A stretch of DNA of 64,000 nt from an uncultured Helicobacter sp. (GCF_937893305.1 NZ_CALBGN010000015.1:1-64000), one strand, 5' to 3'. Counted from the stretch's first letter, positions 9,210 through 18,912 are shown. Made by a program: numbers and translations. The notes: generated by a model from the sequence alone, not told the origin.

Positions 9210-9545
9210 TTAATTTTGTTTAAAACTTTGCAAATATTTGTAAATTGCTTCAATTTCATCAGCAGTTAAATAATATTTTGGCATCACACGCTTTCCTTTT
9301 TGCAATGCCTTTTTAAAAGTATTAAAATCCAAATTATTAATACGCGGAGCGTGAATAGATTTAACTTGCTTTTTATGTGTGTAATTCGCAACCTTATTGC
9401 CTTCTCCGTATTGTCCGTGGCACTCTAAACAACTAATCCCACGCGGATTTTCATAGAGCATTTTTCCATACTCTAATGGAGTAATAAAACTCTCCTCAGC
9501 TTTTAAAACCATCAATACAAATCCAAAAACAAACACAAAACGCAA
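9210..9545 (-). CDS. Small monohaem c-type cytochrome
   Basis: A 111-residue periplasmic protein: hydrophobic signal segment (residues 1-15), haem-attachment motif CLECH (39-43) and a likely axial methionine in RVMPKYYLT (Met88), as in class I cytochromes c. It could shuttle electrons to a periplasmic oxidase or peroxidase; no partner is adjacent. The start is a TTG at 9545, supported by an AAGGA ribosome-binding site eight bases upstream and by the signal peptide beginning there. Confidence 0.88.
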   Translation of the reverse strand: MRFVFVFGFVLMVLKAEESFITPLEYGKMLYENPRGISCLECHGQYGEGNKVANYTHKKQVKSIHAPRINNLDFNTFKKALQKGKRVMPKYYLTADEIEAIYKYLQSFKQN

Positions 9546-9572
9546 TTAAAGGTTCCTTAAAATTTTTGCGAA

Positions 9573-9578
9573 ATCATA
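9573..9578 (-). promoter_or_regulatory. -10 box for the small cytochrome c gene
   Basis: TATGAT on the minus strand, about 27 bases before the TTG start at 9545, in the divergent gap shared with folD. Confidence 0.35.
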
Positions 9579-9650
9579 ACAAATTTTCGTTTTAAACACA
9601 CTTCTAACAAAATCTAACAAAACTTAAAGGTATCAAAAACTTTCTTTTAC

Positions 9651-9656
9651 TATAAT
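9651..9656 (+). promoter_or_regulatory. -10 box for the folD operon
   Basis: TATAAT 35 bases before the folD ATG, preceded by a T-rich stretch typical of Campylobacterota promoters. An AAGGG ribosome-binding site precedes the ATG at 9691. Confidence 0.55.
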
Positions 9657-9690
9657 TACTCCTTTAAAATTAGTTTTTAAGGGTTTTGCA

Positions 9691-10545
9691 ATGCAAATTT
9701 TAGATGGAAAAGCACTCGCACAAGACATTGAAAACACTATTCAACAAGAAGTTCAATCTCTTAATAAAAATGGGATTACTCCCGGTCTTGCAGTGATTTT
9801 AGTTGGCAACGATCCTGCTTCACAAAGTTATGTCAATATGAAAGCAAAAGCCTGTAAGCGCACTGGAATCTACTCTATCACACACGAAATGCCAGAAAAT
9901 ATCCAACAAGATTCTCTCTTGCAAACCATTGCAATGCTTAATCAAAACCCAAATATTGATGGAATCTTAGTGCAACTCCCCTTGCCTAAACACATTGACA
10001 CAACTGCTGTTTTAGAAGCCATTGCTCCACATAAAGATGTTGATGGATTCCACCCTTTTAATATGGGGCGCGTTTTTGCAAATCTTGATGGCTTTGTCCC
10101 TGCAACACCAATGGGAGTCATCACTCTTTTAAAACACTATCAAATCCCACTACAAGGCAAAAATGTCGTTATAGTTGGTGCTAGCAATATTGTTGGCAAG
10201 CCATTAGGTGCGCTTTTTTTAAACGAAAATGCAACCATTACTCTTTGTCATATCTACACACAAGATTTAATTAAACACACCAAAGCGGCAGATATTTTAT
10301 GTGTAGCTGTGGGCAAGCCAAATCTCATCACAAAAGAAATGGTAAAAGAAGGCGCAATTATCGTAGATATAGGCATTAGTAAGCTAGATGATGGTAGGAT
10401 TGTTGGAGATGTGGATTTTCTTAATGTTTCTTCTTGTTGTAGTTTTATCACGCCCGTTCCTGGAGGTGTAGGACCTATGACAATTGCTTCTTTATTGCAA
10501 AATACGCTAAAAGCAGCAAAATTTCGCAACACAAAACAAGGTTAG
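9691..10545 (+). CDS. folD: Bifunctional methylenetetrahydrofolate dehydrogenase/cyclohydrolase
   Basis: FolD (284 aa) interconverts 5,10-methylene-THF, methenyl-THF and 10-formyl-THF in the cytoplasm, supplying one-carbon units for purines and formyl-Met-tRNA. The catalytic YxxxK (Tyr47, Lys51), the QLPLP motif and the C-terminal PVPGGVGPMT signature are all present, and the length is normal. It leads a plus-strand operon with lepB three bases downstream, the arrangement also known in H. pylori. Confidence 0.97.
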   Translation: MQILDGKALAQDIENTIQQEVQSLNKNGITPGLAVILVGNDPASQSYVNMKAKACKRTGIYSITHEMPENIQQDSLLQTIAMLNQNPNIDGILVQLPLPKHIDTTAVLEAIAPHKDVDGFHPFNMGRVFANLDGFVPATPMGVITLLKHYQIPLQGKNVVIVGASNIVGKPLGALFLNENATITLCHIYTQDLIKHTKAADILCVAVGKPNLITKEMVKEGAIIVDIGISKLDDGRIVGDVDFLNVSSCCSFITPVPGGVGPMTIASLLQNTLKAAKFRNTKQG

Positions 10546-10548
10546 TTA

Positions 10549-11364
10549 ATGAAAAATATTCTTCTTAAACTTTATGCTTTTATTAATAGTTGGGTTGGCA
10601 CGATTATTATTGTTTTAGGCATTATTTTCTTTTTAGCACAAGCTTTTGTTATCCCAAGCGGAAGTATGCTAAACACACTACTTATTGGGGATAATCTTTT
10701 TGTTAAAAAGTTTTCTTATGGAATCCCAACCCCCACAATCCCTTGGCTTGAAATTCAAGTTTTACCAGATTTCAACAAAAATGGACATCTCATTGAAGGA
10801 GAGCGTCCAAAACGCGGAGATATTGTAATTTTTCGCGATCCTAATGCACCAAAAATCCATTTTGTTAAACGCAATGTCGCAATTAGCAATGATGAAGTTC
10901 TTTATACAAAAGAAGGTTTATGGGTATATTTTAGCAGTGATTCCAACTATAAAGATACAAATGCAAAATCCCTAACATTTGGCGGAAAAACCTTTTACTA
11001 TGAGCCTTATGCAAAACATCACGCTGGTGTGCAATACACAGATGAAAAACTAAGTGCTTTTGAGCAACTCAAAATTCTCTCTCATAATGGAGAGAAAATC
11101 GCAATGGAGCCTGTGCGTTTAGAAAATGGCACTTTAGGGTTTCACGCTATTATAAAGGAAGATGAATATTTTATGATGGGAGATAATCGCAATAATTCTA
11201 GCGACTCGCGCTTTTGGGGGGCTGTGCCTTATAGGTTTATTGTTGGCAAACCTTGGTTTATTTACTTTAGCTGGGATGACTCTTTTAATATCCGCTGGGA
11301 GCGTATCGGAAAAAGCGTAGAGAGCCTAGAAAGGCAAGCATTAAAGGCAAAGTTGGAATCATAA
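10549..11364 (+). CDS. lepB: Signal peptidase I
   Basis: LepB (271 aa) cleaves signal peptides of exported proteins at the outer face of the inner membrane. One N-terminal membrane helix (about 17-35) is followed by PSGSM with the nucleophile Ser39 and by FVKR with the general base Lys107. The MGDNRNNSSDSR box lies in the C-terminal half. The stop codon is directly followed by the ATG of the M50 protease gene. Its last codons form a copy of the AAAGTTGGAATC motif. Confidence 0.96.
   Translation: MKNILLKLYAFINSWVGTIIIVLGIIFFLAQAFVIPSGSMLNTLLIGDNLFVKKFSYGIPTPTIPWLEIQVLPDFNKNGHLIEGERPKRGDIVIFRDPNAPKIHFVKRNVAISNDEVLYTKEGLWVYFSSDSNYKDTNAKSLTFGGKTFYYEPYAKHHAGVQYTDEKLSAFEQLKILSHNGEKIAMEPVRLENGTLGFHAIIKEDEYFMMGDNRNNSSDSRFWGAVPYRFIVGKPWFIYFSWDDSFNIRWERIGKSVESLERQALKAKLES
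11349..11360 (+). repeat. AAAGTTGGAATC motif copy (lepB 3' end)
   Basis: Exact copy of the over-represented 12-mer, encoding the last K-L-E-S of LepB. Confidence 0.6.
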
Positions 11365-12042
11365 ATGTTTGAAATCCCACTCACTTATAAAATCCCCATA
11401 ATGATAATTGCGCTTTTAGTTGCGATTATTGGACATGAGATTATGCACGGATACACTGCATTAAAATTCGGAGATACAACTGCGCGTGATGAAGGACGCC
11501 TTAGCTTAAACCCTGTGATTCATATTGACTTGATCGGCTCTATTTTAATCCCTGCAACTTTATTTTTAATCAATGCTCCGTTTTTATTTGGTTGGGCAAA
11601 ACCTGTGCCTGTGCGGATTGATCGGGTTGTATATAATGGCGGATACTTTGGGGCGTTTAGTGTTTCAGTAGCGGGAGTGGCATATAATTTTGCATTAGCT
11701 ATTTTTGCAAGCCTTTGTATTTATGGATTAGAAAGTGGAATCCTTAATGAAATTAGCGCGTCAGAAAATGGAAATTTTATCATCTTATTATTATATTTTT
11801 TCTTGCAACTACTTATTTACAATGTTGTGTTAGCGGTGTTTAATTTAATTCCAATTCCCCCTTTAGATGGTGCAAATGCGCTAGCATATTTTGGATTAAT
11901 ATTTAAAAACAATTTGTTTGCAAATCTTTTTAATAAAATTCCGCCAATGGCTGGAATGTTGGTGCTTATTATTATTCTAAGCACACCATTATCTAATTTC
12001 ATCTTTATTCCAGTGCAATTTATTATCAACTTACTTTTATAG
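11365..12042 (+). CDS. M50-family (site-2 protease-like) membrane metalloprotease
   Basis: A 225-residue polytopic membrane protein with the zinc motif HEIMH (residues 24-28) in its first helix and a distal NLIPIPPLDG motif that supplies the third zinc ligand. This is the minimal site-2 protease fold without a PDZ domain. Such enzymes cut within membranes, often on anti-sigma factors or leftover signal peptides. Its position immediately after lepB fits the latter, but the substrate is unknown. Confidence 0.9.
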   Translation: MFEIPLTYKIPIMIIALLVAIIGHEIMHGYTALKFGDTTARDEGRLSLNPVIHIDLIGSILIPATLFLINAPFLFGWAKPVPVRIDRVVYNGGYFGAFSVSVAGVAYNFALAIFASLCIYGLESGILNEISASENGNFIILLLYFFLQLLIYNVVLAVFNLIPIPPLDGANALAYFGLIFKNNLFANLFNKIPPMAGMLVLIIILSTPLSNFIFIPVQFIINLLL

Positions 12043-12050
12043 GAGGATTT

Positions 12051-12476
12051 ATGCGTTTTTTTATTGCAAGTGATCACGCAGGTTTCACACTAAAAGGTTC
12101 TGTTCTTGGGATTTTAGAACAAATGGGACATAAAGTTACTGATTTAGGACCAATAGATGCAGAGCGTGTGGATTATCCGGATTTTGCAAATGCTTTATGT
12201 GAAAAAGTGTTAGAAAATGAAGGAAGTTTTGGGGTTTTGATTTGTGGAAGCGGAATTGGAATGAGTATTGCTGCTAATCGCCATAAAGGCATTCGTGCTG
12301 CTTTATGTGCAGAACCTTATAGTGCAGTAATGAGTCGCACACATAATGATGCTAATGTGCTATGTCTTGGTGCGCGCGTTGTTGGGATTGGAATGGTAGA
12401 AAGTATTTTAAAAAGCTTTTGCGAGGGAGTTTTTGAAGGCGGTCGCCACGCTTGCCGCATAGGAAAATTACAATAA
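12051..12476 (+). CDS. rpiB: Ribose-5-phosphate isomerase B
   Basis: RpiB (141 aa) interconverts ribose-5-phosphate and ribulose-5-phosphate in the pentose phosphate pathway. The N-terminal SDHAG phosphate-binding motif (residues 7-11), the catalytic Cys65 in ICGSGIGMS and the conserved RAALC and HNDANVLCLGARV segments are all visible. A GGAGG ribosome-binding site precedes the ATG. It is in the folD operon, eight bases after the protease gene. Confidence 0.95.
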   Translation: MRFFIASDHAGFTLKGSVLGILEQMGHKVTDLGPIDAERVDYPDFANALCEKVLENEGSFGVLICGSGIGMSIAANRHKGIRAALCAEPYSAVMSRTHNDANVLCLGARVVGIGMVESILKSFCEGVFEGGRHACRIGKLQ

Positions 12477-12485
12477 GGAATCTTT

Positions 12486-12824
12486 ATGGCACAATTTACG
12501 CAATGGCTTTTTCTAACAGCCTTTATTCTTTTTGTTTTGTTTATGGTTGTCAAAACTTTCTTTTACAAAAGCATTGCCCAAAAGGAAGAAAAAAATAGTG
12601 CTGTAATGAAACTCACTTTACAAGAAGCAGAGATTTTAATTCGCAAGCATCAACTCCAACTCCAAAGAGCCTTAGGAAATATTGATATTTTAACCGATGA
12701 AATCACTGCATTACGCAATGAAGTTAAAGCTCTAAAACAGCGCAACTCTCAATACCGCGTAGAAAGCGAAAAATACAAAAGCAAAATTAAAGATTTAGAA
12801 CAAAAAATAGAAGCTCTCTTATAA
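12486..12824 (+). CDS. Small membrane-anchored coiled-coil protein
   Basis: A 112-residue protein with one N-terminal membrane helix (about residues 6-26) and a long charged helix to the C-terminus with heptad-like spacing (about 45-112), so probably a coiled coil in the cytoplasm. I do not recognise a named family. It follows rpiB by nine bases and is last in the plus-strand operon, a position where related genomes also have a small uncharacterised gene. Confidence 0.75.
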   Translation: MAQFTQWLFLTAFILFVLFMVVKTFFYKSIAQKEEKNSAVMKLTLQEAEILIRKHQLQLQRALGNIDILTDEITALRNEVKALKQRNSQYRVESEKYKSKIKDLEQKIEALL

Positions 12825-12841
12825 AAGCTAGAATCTAAAAT

Positions 12842-13723
12842 TTAAGCGTGCCAACTCTTTTTAGATTCCATAAATTTTCCACGCACCGCTTTTGCAAAGG
12901 GGATAAAGATATGGCGGTATTTTTTAGCTGTATTTTGCATAATTTTTAACTTTGTTTTAGGGATAGCATAGAGCATTTGATATTCTTCTGGAGAATAAAA
13001 CCACTCTTTTTTGTGTTTTATAATCTTAAAACTTAAATGATTTAGACGACTTAAGCGTGGGAGCTCCATAAAGATTCCATCTGATATATCCATTCCAGCC
13101 CTTGCAATAAGATTTAACCTCAAAAGCATTTTAGGATATAAAATTGGTTTTAAAAAGCGTGTGTTGCCTTGTATTTTTGTGCTTTTATGAGATCTTAATG
13201 CTAATTTTAATTCTCTAACATTTCTACCAAAAGCCTGTGTTTTGCAATGTGTTAGCACACTATTTGGACTAATATAACCTAAAATATCCCCTTTTTTAAT
13301 GCCTGTTCTCGTTAAAATTTTATTGTGCTGCACCTTGCCTAAAAGCGTAAGAGAAAAGTGTAATTTATCCCCAACAATCGTATCTCCACCAACAATTTTA
13401 ACTCTATGTCTTAAAGCACAATCTCCAATAATCTTAGCAAGCTTGCTGACTTCTTTAAAATCTTTTGGTAAGGCAAGCGTCAAAAGGCAAAAAGTTGGAA
13501 TCGCATTCATCGCATAAATATCAGAGAGATTAACAACAAAACACTTTTCCACAAGCAATTCCAAATTTCCCCAAGCACGCTTAAAATGCACATCTTCAAA
13601 AAATGCATCACTTGCAGTTACAAAGGCGCAAGCATCTGCAATCATAACCCCATCATCGCCAATCCCTTCTGTTGCACCACTTTTTATCAAAGCGCGAATA
13701 AACGCTTTTTCTCTATCTTGCAT
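12842..13723 (-). CDS. thiL: Thiamine-monophosphate kinase
   Basis: ThiL (293 aa) phosphorylates thiamine phosphate to the active cofactor thiamine diphosphate. The GIGDDGVMI motif near the N-terminus, TASDAFFEDVHF, VNLSDIYAMNAIP, the VGGDT motif and MDISDG toward the C-terminus are all typical. At 293 aa it is slightly short but intact. Its start abuts the nadC stop (shared base 13723), so it is last in a psd-nadA-nadC-thiL transcript. It converges on the coiled-coil gene with an 17-base gap. Confidence 0.93.
   Translation of the reverse strand: MQDREKAFIRALIKSGATEGIGDDGVMIADACAFVTASDAFFEDVHFKRAWGNLELLVEKCFVVNLSDIYAMNAIPTFCLLTLALPKDFKEVSKLAKIIGDCALRHRVKIVGGDTIVGDKLHFSLTLLGKVQHNKILTRTGIKKGDILGYISPNSVLTHCKTQAFGRNVRELKLALRSHKSTKIQGNTRFLKPILYPKMLLRLNLIARAGMDISDGIFMELPRLSRLNHLSFKIIKHKKEWFYSPEEYQMLYAIPKTKLKIMQNTAKKYRHIFIPFAKAVRGKFMESKKSWHA
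13491..13502 (+). repeat. AAAGTTGGAATC motif copy (inside thiL)
   Basis: Exact 12-mer on the plus strand. Read on the coding minus strand it encodes I-P-T-F. Confidence 0.6.
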
Positions 13724-14550
13724 TAATCAATTTTCATACTCAAATCCACCCAAACTGCTTGATGGATAATTGCTCCTGATGAAATTGCATCTACGCCACT
13801 TTTTGCATACTCTAAGATATTTTCTAAAGTAATATTTCCACTTGCTTCTAAAAGCACATTTGGTGCTATTGCATTGCGCATTTTAACGACATTTTTAATT
13901 GTTTCAATATCCATATTATCGCACATTAGAATATCAATATCAGATTCCAATGCTTCTTTTGCTTGCAAAAGGTTTTCACATTCTACTTCAATCTTTGCAG
14001 TAAATGGAATCTTAGAACGAATATCTTTAACAAATTTATTGAGTGCTAAAATCCTTGTTAAATGTGTGTCTTTTAACATTAAACAATCATCTAATCCCAA
14101 GCGATGGTTAATAGCGCCACCATTGCGCGTAGAATATTTTTCAAAATCTCTAAGCAAAGGACGCGTTTTTCGCGTATCAAGCAACATACAATTCGTGCCT
14201 TCTATCTTTTGTGCATATTTGCGTGTAAGTGTTGCAATCCCGCTAGAATGTTCTAGGAGATTCAAAATTGTGCGTTCTGCACTTAAAATTTCTGACATTT
14301 TCCCTTTAAAAGTTGCAAGTTTTTCATTTTTTCTAAAGGGCATTGCATCTTCGAAAGTAAAATCGCATTCAATTCCTAACAGCTCACACAAGCGTTCTAC
14401 ATACATTTTTCCAGATAAGATTCCATCTTCTCTTGCCAAAATATAGGCTTCTATTTCAATATTATTTTGCATACGCATATACAAATCCCCACGCCCAATA
14501 TCTTCTTTAAGCACTTCTTTTAAAAAATCATCCAATAAAATTTTATGCAT
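13723..14550 (-). CDS. nadC: Nicotinate-nucleotide pyrophosphorylase (quinolinate phosphoribosyltransferase)
   Basis: NadC (275 aa) makes nicotinate mononucleotide from quinolinate and PRPP in de novo NAD synthesis. The DTRKTRPLLRDFEKYSTRNGG block, HRLGLDD, the KIEVECEN acidic motif and the C-terminal EASGNI/SSGAI elements all match. It lies 13 bases downstream of nadA, which makes its substrate, and its stop overlaps the thiL start. Confidence 0.96.
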   Translation of the reverse strand: MHKILLDDFLKEVLKEDIGRGDLYMRMQNNIEIEAYILAREDGILSGKMYVERLCELLGIECDFTFEDAMPFRKNEKLATFKGKMSEILSAERTILNLLEHSSGIATLTRKYAQKIEGTNCMLLDTRKTRPLLRDFEKYSTRNGGAINHRLGLDDCLMLKDTHLTRILALNKFVKDIRSKIPFTAKIEVECENLLQAKEALESDIDILMCDNMDIETIKNVVKMRNAIAPNVLLEASGNITLENILEYAKSGVDAISSGAIIHQAVWVDLSMKID

Positions 14551-14563
14551 TTTTTCTCCTTTT

Positions 14564-15559
14564 TTAAGATAATTCTAACATTTTATCCAATGCTTTTTTT
14601 GCTTTTTTTGCAATATTTTCTTCTAGTAAAATCTCATTAATGGGTTGATTTTCTTTAATAGATTCTAAGCACTTTAATACATCTTCAAGTCCTGTTTCAT
14701 TCATCGTTGGACATTCTGGTTTTGTAGAACTTAGCACAAAGGTATTTTGGATTCCATTAATAGGTTTTCTTAAACGATTTATTAAGTTAAACTCTGTCCC
14801 AACAGCAACTTTTTGCTTAGAGTCTAAGCCTTGCACAAATTGCATGATTTGACTTGTTGAACCTACAAAATCAGCTTTTTCCACAACTTTAGGTTGGCAT
14901 TCTGGATGCACAGCAATCAAAATATCAGGATACTTAGAGCGATAAAAATCAATATCTTTTGGAGTAAAGAGTTGATGCACAGAACAAAATCCATAATAAC
15001 AAATCACATCAGCCTCCTTAACTTTCTCTACACTATCCACTCCTAAAATTGCGCTTTTTAAGCCATTTTGGCGCGCAAGATTCTGCCCCAAACAAAAATC
15101 CGGCAGGAAGAAAATTTTTTGATTTTGCTTTAAAGCATATTGTAAAATCTTAGAAGCATTTGCACTTGTGCAAACTATTCCGCCAAGCTCTGCTACTTTC
15201 GCCTTCACTTCGGCATTAGAATTAATATAAGTAATTGGCAAAATCTCTGTAATACCATATTCTTTAAGTTGCGCAATAGAAGCATCAAAATAACTATCAT
15301 CAATCATTCTAGCCATAGAACAGCACGCAATTTTAGGCATAAAAACACGCTTTTTAGGGGCCAATATTTTAACACTCTGCCCCATAAACCCAACTCCACA
15401 AAAGATAATTTTAGATTTTTGGCTCTCACTTGCCTTGCGTGCAAGCTCCAAACTATCCCCTATTAAATCAGCAATCTCCACTACTTCATCACGCTGATAA
15501 TAATGCGCCACAAGCAGTGCATCAAGATCTTTTAATAACTCTTTAATACGCATTTTCAT
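14564..15559 (-). CDS. nadA: Quinolinate synthase
   Basis: NadA (331 aa) condenses iminoaspartate with dihydroxyacetone phosphate to give quinolinate, using an oxygen-sensitive [4Fe-4S] cluster. [21 protein letters not shown] near the N-terminus, ACCSMA, FCSVH and [13 protein letters not shown] carry the candidate cluster cysteines. I choose the start at 15559, seven bases after the AAGGAG ribosome-binding site; ATGs at 15562 and 15553 are alternatives. The start lies within the last codons of psd, so the two genes overlap by about 17 bases. A longer frame to 15622 runs only through psd. Confidence 0.94.
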   Translation of the reverse strand: MKMRIKELLKDLDALLVAHYYQRDEVVEIADLIGDSLELARKASESQKSKIIFCGVGFMGQSVKILAPKKRVFMPKIACCSMARMIDDSYFDASIAQLKEYGITEILPITYINSNAEVKAKVAELGGIVCTSANASKILQYALKQNQKIFFLPDFCLGQNLARQNGLKSAILGVDSVEKVKEADVICYYGFCSVHQLFTPKDIDFYRSKYPDILIAVHPECQPKVVEKADFVGSTSQIMQFVQGLDSKQKVAVGTEFNLINRLRKPINGIQNTFVLSSTKPECPTMNETGLEDVLKCLESIKENQPINEILLEENIAKKAKKALDKMLELS

Positions 15560-16373
15560 CATCAATCTCCTTAGTAGAGTTTTTGGATTCCAACTTTTTT
15601 GCCTTTGCAATGCACTGCCCAAAATAAACTTTTTCTTTAATCTTTAAGTCATACTCCCAATTTTTACTTAATAAAACAATTGTTGAACCCATTAAAAAAC
15701 TCCCAAGTTCTTCGCCCTTTTGCACAACAATAGGAGTGTCAAAATTTAGCGTTTTAGACTCCTTAAACTCTACAACTTCTGGGGCAAAATTCATTTGGAT
15801 TCTGCCTACATTTAATGCGCCAATAGCAACAAAATACAAACTCTCTCCAAAATCATCTTCACACTCCAACACAACACGCTTATTTTTTGTAAAAACTTCT
15901 TCGTGCCTTAAAAGAGCCTTTTCGCTTACACTCAAAAGCACTCCAGAGATAAATTCTAAACGTTTTATTTTTAGATTAAGCGGAGAGTGAAAGCGATGAT
16001 AATCCCTAGGAGAAAGATAAAAATTGACATAAGTAAAACCTTCTTCTAGTTTTGTCTTTATGAAATCACTTACAAAATAACGCTTACCCTTAATTTGCAT
16101 TGCAACATTGTCCTTACATTCTCCAAACTCCATAATCACGGAATCACAAGGTGCTATCATATGAGATTCTATCTTATCAAAACTTCTCATTTTTACTAAT
16201 GATCGCATAAAGAGCGCATTAAGCGTAGGATAACTTGCAAGTGTATCAAACTCATCAAGTTGAATTGCAAAAATTCTAACATAAACACGATTGATGAAAT
16301 TTTGAATCAATGGTGGAAAGGCATAAGAAGCAAACTTTTCAAACAAGCAAGAAATGAAATTTGTATAGTGCAA
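15543..16373 (-). CDS. psd: Phosphatidylserine decarboxylase proenzyme
   Basis: Psd (276 aa) makes phosphatidylethanolamine from phosphatidylserine at the inner membrane. The self-cleavage motif G-S-T at residues 229-231 would generate the pyruvoyl prosthetic group on Ser230, and [13 protein letters not shown] (about 119-131) carries the conserved histidines. It heads the psd-nadA-nadC order also seen in H. pylori. Confidence 0.95.
   Translation of the reverse strand: MHYTNFISCLFEKFASYAFPPLIQNFINRVYVRIFAIQLDEFDTLASYPTLNALFMRSLVKMRSFDKIESHMIAPCDSVIMEFGECKDNVAMQIKGKRYFVSDFIKTKLEEGFTYVNFYLSPRDYHRFHSPLNLKIKRLEFISGVLLSVSEKALLRHEEVFTKNKRVVLECEDDFGESLYFVAIGALNVGRIQMNFAPEVVEFKESKTLNFDTPIVVQKGEELGSFLMGSTIVLLSKNWEYDLKIKEKVYFGQCIAKAKKLESKNSTKEIDDENAY
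15586..15597 (-). repeat. AAAGTTGGAATC motif copy (psd 3' region)
   Basis: Exact 12-mer read on the minus strand, encoding K-L-E-S with a TTG leucine codon. Confidence 0.6.
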
Positions 16374-16375
16374 AA

Positions 16376-17089
16376 TTACTCCTTAATCCAAAGTGGAATC
16401 TCTTCTAAATTTGGGCGATTACATAAAATTTCAAAAGGCTTAAAGCGTTCTTTATAGCCCATTGATGCGTGATTTTGTATCCAATAGCCCGGATAAAGAT
16501 ACTTGATATTATACTCTTTTGCAATTTCTATTTGTTTAAGAATAGAATATGTCCCAATGGAATATTGTGCAAAATCGTGATCATAAAAGCAATACACCGC
16601 TGAAATTGCCTGCGCCATTATATCCACATACGCAACTCCAATAAGTTTATCTTCTAAGTAATAATCAAATTCATAGCCAAAGTCCAAAAAACCTTGCACA
16701 AAAGTATCATAATAAGCTTCTAGTGTAATTTTGTGATATTCCCAGCCCTTTTTGTTTTGCATTTTTTGATGATATTTGTCATAAAGAGCCAAATGCGCTT
16801 CACTCACCCAAGGACGCTTGATTTGCAAAGTTATGGGATTTTTTAAAATGCGTTTATGAGATTTTGAAAACACAAATCTCCCGCAATCTTGTCGAATAGA
16901 AATGCAAGCTTCACAACTCTTGCAAATGGGGACAAAAAAATAATTTCCAAAACGCCTCCAACCACGCTCTAGTAAATGCACATAAAAAGGGATCGCACAA
17001 TCTTTTATATAAAAATAATGAAATCTTGCTTCCAAGTTTGAAAGATAACTGCAAGGACGCGGCTCTTGAACTAATTCATAAACTTCCAT
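16376..17089 (-). CDS. bpt: Aspartate/glutamate leucyltransferase (Bpt/ATE family)
   Basis: This 237-residue enzyme matches the bacterial Bpt family, which adds leucine from Leu-tRNA to proteins with N-terminal Asp or Glu and so sends them to ClpAP through the N-degron pathway. Typical elements are the N-terminal EPRPCSYL, the CKSCEACISIRQ cysteine group (about residues 57-65) and, near the C-terminus, YLYPGYWI. It ends two bases before psd and starts on the last base of mltC, so it is in the same minus-strand run. Confidence 0.88.
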   Translation of the reverse strand: MEVYELVQEPRPCSYLSNLEARFHYFYIKDCAIPFYVHLLERGWRRFGNYFFVPICKSCEACISIRQDCGRFVFSKSHKRILKNPITLQIKRPWVSEAHLALYDKYHQKMQNKKGWEYHKITLEAYYDTFVQGFLDFGYEFDYYLEDKLIGVAYVDIMAQAISAVYCFYDHDFAQYSIGTYSILKQIEIAKEYNIKYLYPGYWIQNHASMGYKERFKPFEILCNRPNLEEIPLWIKE

Positions 17090-18321
17090 TATTTTAAACT
17101 AATGCTTAACCCTGCATTTTGCGCAATAGGCGCGCTTTTTTGAAAGTCTTTTTTTGCATTTGTAACTTTATGGAGATAATTTCTAGCTTCCTCATATTTT
17201 AAAGAAGTGCGTAACTTTCTATATACTTCTGCTGAAGTCATAGAATTAATGATTTTTACCGCTTTTGTTCTATCCTTATCAAACACACTAAGCACATTTC
17301 CGCTGCCTGTATTGTATGCAGCAATCACACAATATTCGTGAGAAAGCGCATTATTTACACCCTTAATATAACGCTTAAAGAGAATATCTAAATATGCTGA
17401 ACCATATTGAATATTTGTTTTTGGAGTAAAAAGCATTTCTTTAGTTGGGATTCCATCTTTATTGTTTAATGCCCTATAAACATCTCTTCCAGCACTTCCA
17501 GGGACAACTTGCATAAGTCCATAAGCTGGGATATGACTAACAGCATAAGGATTAAAACTGCTCTCTGTTTTAATAATTGCAAAAATCAATGCTTGCTCTA
17601 AATTATATTCCCTTGCATAAAGCGCAACATACTCACCATACTTATGTTCGCTTTTAATTTCGTGATCTTTAACCATATTAAACTGCACATAATAAACCTT
17701 TTTACTCTCTCCTTTTTCCGTGATTTGAGTGGTTTGCAGCTTATTTTCAATTAAATAATCTGCATAGCGATTTGCGCGCCAAGGATACAACACAACTTTA
17801 TCTTCATTATCCTTAACCAAATCCGCTAAATAAGGCTTACCTTTAAAGGCGATCTCTTTATCAGAATACAAATCCACTTGCTCTGGATCTTCTGGAGTTA
17901 ACAGTGTTGCTACAATAGCTTTTTTAAGAGATGCTTTTGGATTGTTTGTATCCAAAGTCGCAACAGAAATCACACCTTTAGTAAAATCCACCTGCGCACG
18001 TGAAAGATAAGAATCTGTATATTTTACATAGACATCTTGTGAAGCAGTTGGAGTATTATTTTCCCCCCATTTTTTAGAAGCATTTTGCGTTAAAGCCACA
18101 ACAACTTTTTTAAAATTTACTCGTAAATTTGCAATATCTTTTTCAAGCTGCTCTGGATTTAACGCGTAACTAACCGCCTTTTTAATCACTTGTTCTTTTG
18201 AGATTCCATTTGTTAAAACACTAGGATTATAAATTAAATCCTTATATCCCATTAAACAGCCACCTAAAAAAGCGGCACAAGCAACACAAATGCCAAAAAC
18301 TTTCAGTATTTCAAACTTCAA
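17089..18321 (-). CDS. mltC: MltC-like membrane-bound lytic transglycosylase
   Basis: A 410-residue lipoprotein that cleaves peptidoglycan glycan strands to 1,6-anhydro products. A lipobox-type LGGC ends the signal segment at about residue 22. The middle region (roughly 45-220) resembles the MltC N-terminal domain, and the C-terminal SLT domain has the catalytic Glu in KTESSFNPYAVS plus GLMQVVPGSAG and AAYNTGSGNV. Its start overlaps the DJ-1-family gene by four bases. Confidence 0.9.
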   Translation of the reverse strand: MKFEILKVFGICVACAAFLGGCLMGYKDLIYNPSVLTNGISKEQVIKKAVSYALNPEQLEKDIANLRVNFKKVVVALTQNASKKWGENNTPTASQDVYVKYTDSYLSRAQVDFTKGVISVATLDTNNPKASLKKAIVATLLTPEDPEQVDLYSDKEIAFKGKPYLADLVKDNEDKVVLYPWRANRYADYLIENKLQTTQITEKGESKKVYYVQFNMVKDHEIKSEHKYGEYVALYAREYNLEQALIFAIIKTESSFNPYAVSHIPAYGLMQVVPGSAGRDVYRALNNKDGIPTKEMLFTPKTNIQYGSAYLDILFKRYIKGVNNALSHEYCVIAAYNTGSGNVLSVFDKDRTKAVKIINSMTSAEVYRKLRTSLKYEEARNYLHKVTNAKKDFQKSAPIAQNAGLSISLK

Positions 18322-18905
18322 AGGGCTAACATTTCGTTTTGAATTTCTCTTGTTTTTTGCTCACCTACAAAAACACTTGCTAAATAGAAGGCAAATTCTA
18401 AAGCAGTCGCAGGACCTTTTGAAGTAATGAGATTTCCATCTCTAATCACATTAGAATCAGTTTTATAGTTTGAATTTTCAATCATTTTTTCAATACTAGG
18501 ATAGCAAGTAAATGCTTGTTCTTTTAAGATTCCGTGTTTAAAAAGTGCTAAAGGCGCAGCACAAATCGCTGCAATGATTTTTTCTTTTTCGTTTAAGAAG
18601 TCCAAGATTGTTTTTAAATGATTTGAAGCAATGAGATTTTGCGTCCCTTCCCAACCACCGGGAAATACGATTCCATCTAATTGATTACAATCAACTTCAT
18701 TTAGAATCCTATCTGCAACGATTTTTACACCTTTTTGTGATTCTACAATCAAGCTAGAATCCAAAACATCATTTTTAGATTCCAACTCCGACTCCACTTT
18801 AGCTACAACTACATTACAGCCTACGCGTCTTAACACATCAATGACACTGATTGCTTCAAGATCTTCAAATCCTTTTGCTAGCACAACAAGAACATTTACC
18901 GTCAT
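18318..18905 (-). CDS. DJ-1/PfpI family protein
   Basis: A 195-residue flavodoxin-like protein of the DJ-1/ThiJ/PfpI superfamily. The nucleophile elbow AAICAAPLAL carries the conserved cysteine, and the acidic partner lies near residue 17 (FEDLEAI). Family members are proposed to act as glyoxalases, deglycases or stress chaperones, so the reaction cannot be assigned from sequence. It begins seven bases after the efp stop and overlaps mltC by four bases. Confidence 0.9.
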   Translation of the reverse strand: MTVNVLVVLAKGFEDLEAISVIDVLRRVGCNVVVAKVESELESKNDVLDSSLIVESQKGVKIVADRILNEVDCNQLDGIVFPGGWEGTQNLIASNHLKTILDFLNEKEKIIAAICAAPLALFKHGILKEQAFTCYPSIEKMIENSNYKTDSNVIRDGNLITSKGPATALEFAFYLASVFVGEQKTREIQNEMLAL

Positions 18906-18912
18906 AACCGCC

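Noticed and set aside
13874..14446. Long open frame opposite nadC
   Set aside because: It mirrors nadC codons on the other strand, has no recognisable domain, and nadC is certain.
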